From positions 124,001 through 188,000 of the forward strand of contig CAJXTB010000006.1 of assembly GCA_913061235.1 (NCBI GenBank): a stretch of DNA of 64,000 bases. Reading direction: 5' to 3'. Position 1 is the stretch's first letter; each line of letters begins with the position of its first letter. Origin of the DNA: an uncultured Pseudomonadota bacterium. GTDB lineage: Bacteria > Myxococcota_A > UBA796 > GCA-2862545. Below, one piece after another: positions 60,487-64,000 of the stretch. The notes beneath the pieces are model-generated. The model was not told where the DNA came from. It worked only from the letters and a program-made list of their open reading frames with translations, and ran no database searches. A program made the position numbers and the translations under genes.

Positions 60487-62099
60487 CGACCCCCGAACAG
60501 GCCCGCGAAGGCTTTGATGCGTGGCGTGCGCGCTTGGCAACGAACGCATGGGACGACCACGCTGATTCCCTGTTGGCGCTGTACGGTCGCACCCACGAAC
60601 GGCCGACGGTTCATGCCTTCGGCGCCGAGTCGTCCACGACGGTTGATGCGCTCGTTCGCGAGAACAACCGGGACGAGAACCTCCCGGTGCTCAATCGCTT
60701 TGATGGCCTTGGCCACCGCACCGAAGGCATCGACTTTCACCCCAGCTACCATGAGCTTGGGCGTGTGCTGTATCGGACCGGCATCATGTCTCGCTACGCC
60801 GAGCCTGGGCAGCAGTTTGCTACCTTGGCCCTGATGTATCTGTACGCCCAGAATGGCGAAGGCGGTCATGCGTGTCCCCTCGCATGCACGGCGGGGATGA
60901 TTCGCATTCTTCAGCAAGCCGGTGGGCACGAAGCGTGGCTCGAGCGACTGCTCGACCCAAACTACGACACCCACTTTCACGCCAGTCAGTTCCTGACCGA
61001 GGTTCAAGGCGGCTCAGACGTCGGCGCCAACGCCGTTGTTGCTCGAGAGGACCATGACGGCTGGCGCTTGTACGGCGAGAAGTGGTTCTGCTCGGTCATT
61101 GATGCCCACCTGTTCTTGGTCACCGCGCGTCCCGAAGGGGAGGGTGCCGGAACCCGTGGGGTCAAGGCGTTTGTTGTGCCTCGAATGGTGGACGGCAGCG
61201 TCAACGCCTTCAACGTGCGTCGGTTGAAGTACAAGCTCGGCACGCGCTCGATGGCAAGTGCGGAGGTCGACTTTGTGGGTGCCAAAGCGGTGCTTGTTGC
61301 CGACTTCAAGGACGTCGTCCAAGTGGTCCTCAACACGTCTCGTCTGTACAACGCTGTGGCGTCGGTCGGTATGCTTCAGCGCGCCTACCGCGAAGCCTAC
61401 GCTTACGCGCACACCCGCATGGCCTTCGGTCAGCCCATCGTCGCATTTCCAACGGTGGCCCGGATCATCGCGCGGCTGCGGGTGGAGTCCGTCGCCAACC
61501 GCTCGACCACCTTCCTTCTGGCGGACATGGCCGACCGAATCGCGTTGGGTGACGCCAGTGACTCCGAAGCCCGGGCGTACCGGTTGCTCGTCAACCTCAA
61601 CAAGTTCTGGACCAGCGTTCAGGGCACTCGAGGTATCCAAGACGCTATCGAAGTGTTGGGCGGCAATGGTGCGATTGAGTCGTTCAGCGTCCTTCCACGA
61701 CTGCTTCGCGACAGCATTGTCTGTGAAGCCTGGGAGGGCGGTCACAATGTCCTGTGTGCCCAGGCATTCAAGGACAGCGCGCGCTTTGGAATCCACCGTG
61801 ACTTGCGTGCATTCTTGGTGGCCCGAGGTGCCGAAGGACCGCTATTTGACGCTGCCTTTGACCGGTGGGAGGCGCTGCTCACTGCCTCACCAACCCAGGG
61901 GGCGCTGCACGCACGCACACTCGCCGAGGAGCTGCGCATTCCGGTCCAGAGCGCGGCGATGCAGTGGGAGGCGTCGCAGACCGGTGGATTGGCGGGGCTG
62001 CAGGTCATCATCGACGACTTTGAGCGCACGAATAGTCGCGGGTACGACGCGCTTGCGGACGAAGGGCTCGGAGACCGCCTTGCCCAGCTTGTGGAGTAG
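60483..62099 (+). CDS. Acyl-CoA dehydrogenase of the AidB-like subgroup
   Basis: The ATG overlaps the tatD stop (ATGA), so the two are coupled. The 538-aa length matches AidB (541). Similarity in layout is seen in FHPSYHELG, GHACPLACTAGMIRIL, FLTEVQGGSDVGANAV, GWRLYGEKWFCSV, RRLKYKLGTRSMASAEVDF, RMAFGQPIVAFP, IEVLGGNGAIESFSVLPRL and CEAWEGGHNVLCAQAF. AidB binds FAD and DNA and is induced by alkylation damage, but many AidB-like proteins are ordinary FAD-dependent dehydrogenases. Which holds here cannot be decided from sequence. Genomic coupling to TatD (a DNase family) is suggestive only. Confidence 0.9.
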   Translation: MTTPEQAREGFDAWRARLATNAWDDHADSLLALYGRTHERPTVHAFGAESSTTVDALVRENNRDENLPVLNRFDGLGHRTEGIDFHPSYHELGRVLYRTGIMSRYAEPGQQFATLALMYLYAQNGEGGHACPLACTAGMIRILQQAGGHEAWLERLLDPNYDTHFHASQFLTEVQGGSDVGANAVVAREDHDGWRLYGEKWFCSVIDAHLFLVTARPEGEGAGTRGVKAFVVPRMVDGSVNAFNVRRLKYKLGTRSMASAEVDFVGAKAVLVADFKDVVQVVLNTSRLYNAVASVGMLQRAYREAYAYAHTRMAFGQPIVAFPTVARIIARLRVESVANRSTTFLLADMADRIALGDASDSEARAYRLLVNLNKFWTSVQGTRGIQDAIEVLGGNGAIESFSVLPRLLRDSIVCEAWEGGHNVLCAQAFKDSARFGIHRDLRAFLVARGAEGPLFDAAFDRWEALLTASPTQGALHARTLAEELRIPVQSAAMQWEASQTGGLAGLQVIIDDFERTNSRGYDALADEGLGDRLAQLVE

Positions 62100-62105
62100 G
62101 GCGGC

Positions 62106-63363
62106 TTAAGGTGGCTCTAACGCCGCTAATTCCTCAATCACTGGTGCCAGCGCTGGAGCCCGCTTCTGCACCCAGTCAGCCACACTTTGCCCATCTTCGT
62201 ATGTCTCGGTTGCCGACACGCCAGCCTTGTGAAGCCCGCGAACGACGGCTTCACTGCCACCAATTGCGGCAAGAACTAGAGCGTTGATGCCGGACTTGAA
62301 GCTGCGCACGCCAATCAGTGCCTGGCGGAATGTATCGCCGCCTTCGTTCCATAAGAGCTCACACAGCTCACCCTCTTTCTGCACAAGCCGGCTGACGTAG
62401 TTGTTTCCACTCATGATTTCGTAGCATTGTTCAAGTGGGAATCCGGCTTTGACTAGTGCAAGCACGCTGCGCGTGCGGGGTGTCGGTCAGCATTGCGTAG
62501 GTGAGCAGGTCAATGTGCTCTTTGCCGTTGACGTGAATCGTCTCAGTGACGTCCGGGCCTGCCTCGCACAGCATCTGTACGACTTCATCGGGACACCCCC
62601 ACTTGCTGGACACGGCGAACAACAGGGGTGAGGCGCCGTCTGACCCCAAGCGAATCGTTGCGTCAGCGCCGTGGTCGAGCAGGACGCGGAGCGTTGCGGG
62701 TACGAATTCGCGGGCGATGTTGGCGCTGCCGTCGTCGTACTCTTGGTCGCGCTTAAAAGCGGAGCGCATCGCTAGCATCAGTGCGATGGTGGGGGTTTGC
62801 TCGTCGTAGATGCTGTTTGGGTCGGCACCAGCCTGCAGGAGGGCTTCCACGACATCGGTTGCCGGACGGTCAATGGCGACATGCAACGGGCTCGGCTGTC
62901 TGTGTCCCTCCGGATTTGCGCCGTGAGCAATCAAGAGGCGGACAATCGCGGCCGCGCGCGCACCGCCGGAGTTGATAGAGGCTGCCCAGCCCAGCGGACT
63001 CTGACCCTCGATAGGTTTGTCAACGTCTGCACCGCCTTCCACCAGTGCCTCGATGGCCGAGATGTCGTCGCTGCGGCCGAAGAATATCGCCTCTTGCAGC
63101 GCGCTCGAGACCGGCTCGGCACCCTTGTCCAACAGATACGCAACACCGCCGCCGAACTCCTCACGGGCCACCCAGACCACAAGGCGCCTGTTGCAGCACA
63201 CGTAGTGGTCGACCGGCTTTTCTAGTGCGTCCACGGCTTTGCGGAAGGCTGGAAGGTCTTGTTTGTTGAGCGCATCAATGACGGAGTCTGGGGTTTCGAG
63301 CAAGAGTTCTCCCGAGGACATGAGGACGGATGTAGTGCCGCCGAGTTTGAAGGGGGGCATCAT
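62106..63363 (-). pseudogene. Ankyrin-repeat protein, apparent frameshift near 62465-62485
   Basis: The gene reads from ATG 63363 (MMPPFKLGG; another ATG at 63321 is possible) through repeats such as SPLGWAASINSGGARAAAIV, RLLIAHGANPEG, SPLHVAIDRPATDVVEALLQ and VLLDHGADATIRLGSDG. Near LLTYAMLTDTPHAQ the frame runs to a stop (ending SQSRIPT), while the next reading frame continues as LALVKAGFPLEQCYEIM to the end at 62106, with another repeat (GINALVLAAIGGSEAVVRGL). One extra base near CACGCGCAGCGTGC would restore the join. It is either a real frameshift, so a pseudogene, or an assembly error. Full length would be about 418 aa. Ankyrin proteins are protein-binding; partner unknown. Confidence 0.72.
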
Positions 63364-63555
63364 GGCACGATGGCTATCTGCTGTAGACGCAGCAGTCGTC
63401 TAGGAGGGGCACCGACAGCGGGTCGCGTTGTCTGGAGGTACCGTCAAGAGGTCGGCTTACGGCAAGCGACCCTGACACGCCTATAGCTCCCGGCTTTCGC
63501 AGGCGGCCGTATCGAGGTATGTCAGCGTTCATTCGATTGATTGGGTGGGTTTTTA

Positions 63556-64000
63556 ATGGTTCGTCGCCTGTTTTTTGCCTCTGCTGTCGGCCTGGTGCCG
63601 CTCGTCGCCAGTGCCCAAGAAGAGCTGGCGCTCGCATTCCCAGACGCGTCTGTCACCGAGTACTACGCGACTGCTACGGGTACCGATTCGTACAACATCA
63701 CCCCGCTGGTCGACATCGCGGTGACCTCGCTTTGCTACTACGACCGTAACGGCGACGGCATGACCCAAGACCATCAGGTGGCCCTGTACGACGGTACAAC
63801 CGGCGAACAGATGGCTCTGACGCTGGTGACCAATGCCTCCCCGCTGTTCGACAACTTCCGCTGTGAACCCATCGAGCCGGTCGTCTTCCTCGCCGGTCAG
63901 CCCTACCAAATGGGTGGCTACACGCTCGTAGATAGCGTTCTGGACTGGGCCTACGCTGTGCAAGACCTGGGGGTCTCGCCCTCCATCACGTACGACGGCT
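63556..64000 (+). CDS. Secreted protein with a DUF4082-like N-terminal domain, cut by the window end
   Basis: The ATG at 63556, with GGGTGGG upstream, opens a frame that stays open to the window edge, giving 148 residues. It starts MVRRLFFASAVGLVPLVASAQEEL, a signal peptide. The mature part (about 40-130) has YNITPLVDIAVTSLCYYDRN, GDGMTQDHQVALYDGTTG, LVTNASPL and VVFLAGQPYQMGGYTL, which follow the layout of DUF4082-like beta-sandwich domains (core DQVALYDGTTG and AGQPYQ). Such domains are often found in secreted enzymes and adhesins. Its C-terminus is not visible. Weak family call. Confidence 0.68.
   Translation, partial: MVRRLFFASAVGLVPLVASAQEELALAFPDASVTEYYATATGTDSYNITPLVDIAVTSLCYYDRNGDGMTQDHQVALYDGTTGEQMALTLVTNASPLFDNFRCEPIEPVVFLAGQPYQMGGYTLVDSVLDWAYAVQDLGVSPSITYDG

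Noticed and set aside
62106-63363. Programmed frameshift in the ankyrin gene
   Set aside because: No slippery heptamer or downstream structure is visible; a simple indel explains it better.

Overview
The window is about 62-65% GC (estimated by eye), gene-dense, and has no rRNA, tRNA, CRISPR array, transposase or phage structural gene that I can recognise. The proteins point to a Gram-negative bacterium of the Myxococcota (old Deltaproteobacteria). Evidence: several very large secreted proteins built from Asp/Cys calcium-type repeats (thrombospondin type 3 and MopE-like), tails resembling MYXO-CTERM (Gly-Cys, a hydrophobic helix, an Arg cluster), two OmpA-family porins, many small lipoproteins, a Ser/Thr-kinase/AAA chimera, an FHA regulator and a sigma-54-activator-like regulator. 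No taxonomic search could be run.

Layout. 1-7.1 kb: cell-envelope genes (two lipoproteins, a TlpA-type thioredoxin, a secreted unknown, a 971-aa repeat protein). 7.2-11 kb: a VOC-family protein, a second MopE-like protein, RNase III (rnc) and a YHYH lipoprotein. 11-17.2 kb: a leftward pair, a 1675-aa Ig/TSP3 protein coupled to an OmpA porin and closed by a clear intrinsic terminator. 17.6-24.9 kb: a lipoprotein, then leftward genes including a START-like secreted protein, a lipoprotein with an in-frame heptanucleotide tandem repeat, a GH13 alpha-glucosidase (these three overlap), a CapA-like lipoprotein and a secreted unknown. 25-31.2 kb: a rightward set mirroring the 11-17 kb pair (OmpA porin, 940-aa TSP3 protein, small secreted protein, pentapeptide-repeat protein).

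31.3-40.2 kb: a glycine-rich lipoprotein, a 360-bp intergenic region rich in inverted repeats, then a regulatory cassette: LuxR-type protein, GAF/AAA+/Fis regulator with a degenerate GAFTGA loop, and Ser/Thr kinase fused to an AAA ATPase and TPR-like region. 40.2-51.3 kb: an unusual VIT-VWA-TonB-plug chimera, a methyltransferase, a TPR/coiled-coil lipoprotein, an EI24/CysZ-like membrane protein, a left-handed beta-helix plus glycine-rich secreted protein, and a membrane protein with five bPH2 units. 51.3-64 kb: a TauE/SafE permease, three tandem copies (one degraded) of a CxxC-domain membrane protein, a PLP decarboxylase, two paralogous lipoproteins, NAD synthetase (nadE), FHA and TatD genes whose start codons overlap head to head, an AidB-like acyl-CoA dehydrogenase, a frameshifted ankyrin gene, and a secreted protein cut by the window end.

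Most of the content is surface and secretion equipment with dedicated signalling; a few housekeeping genes (rnc, nadE, tatD-like) are interspersed. The most unusual items are the VIT-VWA-TonB chimera, the 7-bp repeat that could phase-switch a lipoprotein/glucosidase operon, the tandem CxxC-domain family with conserved junctions, the beta-helix/glycine-rich fusion, and the structured leader-like region ahead of the regulatory cassette.
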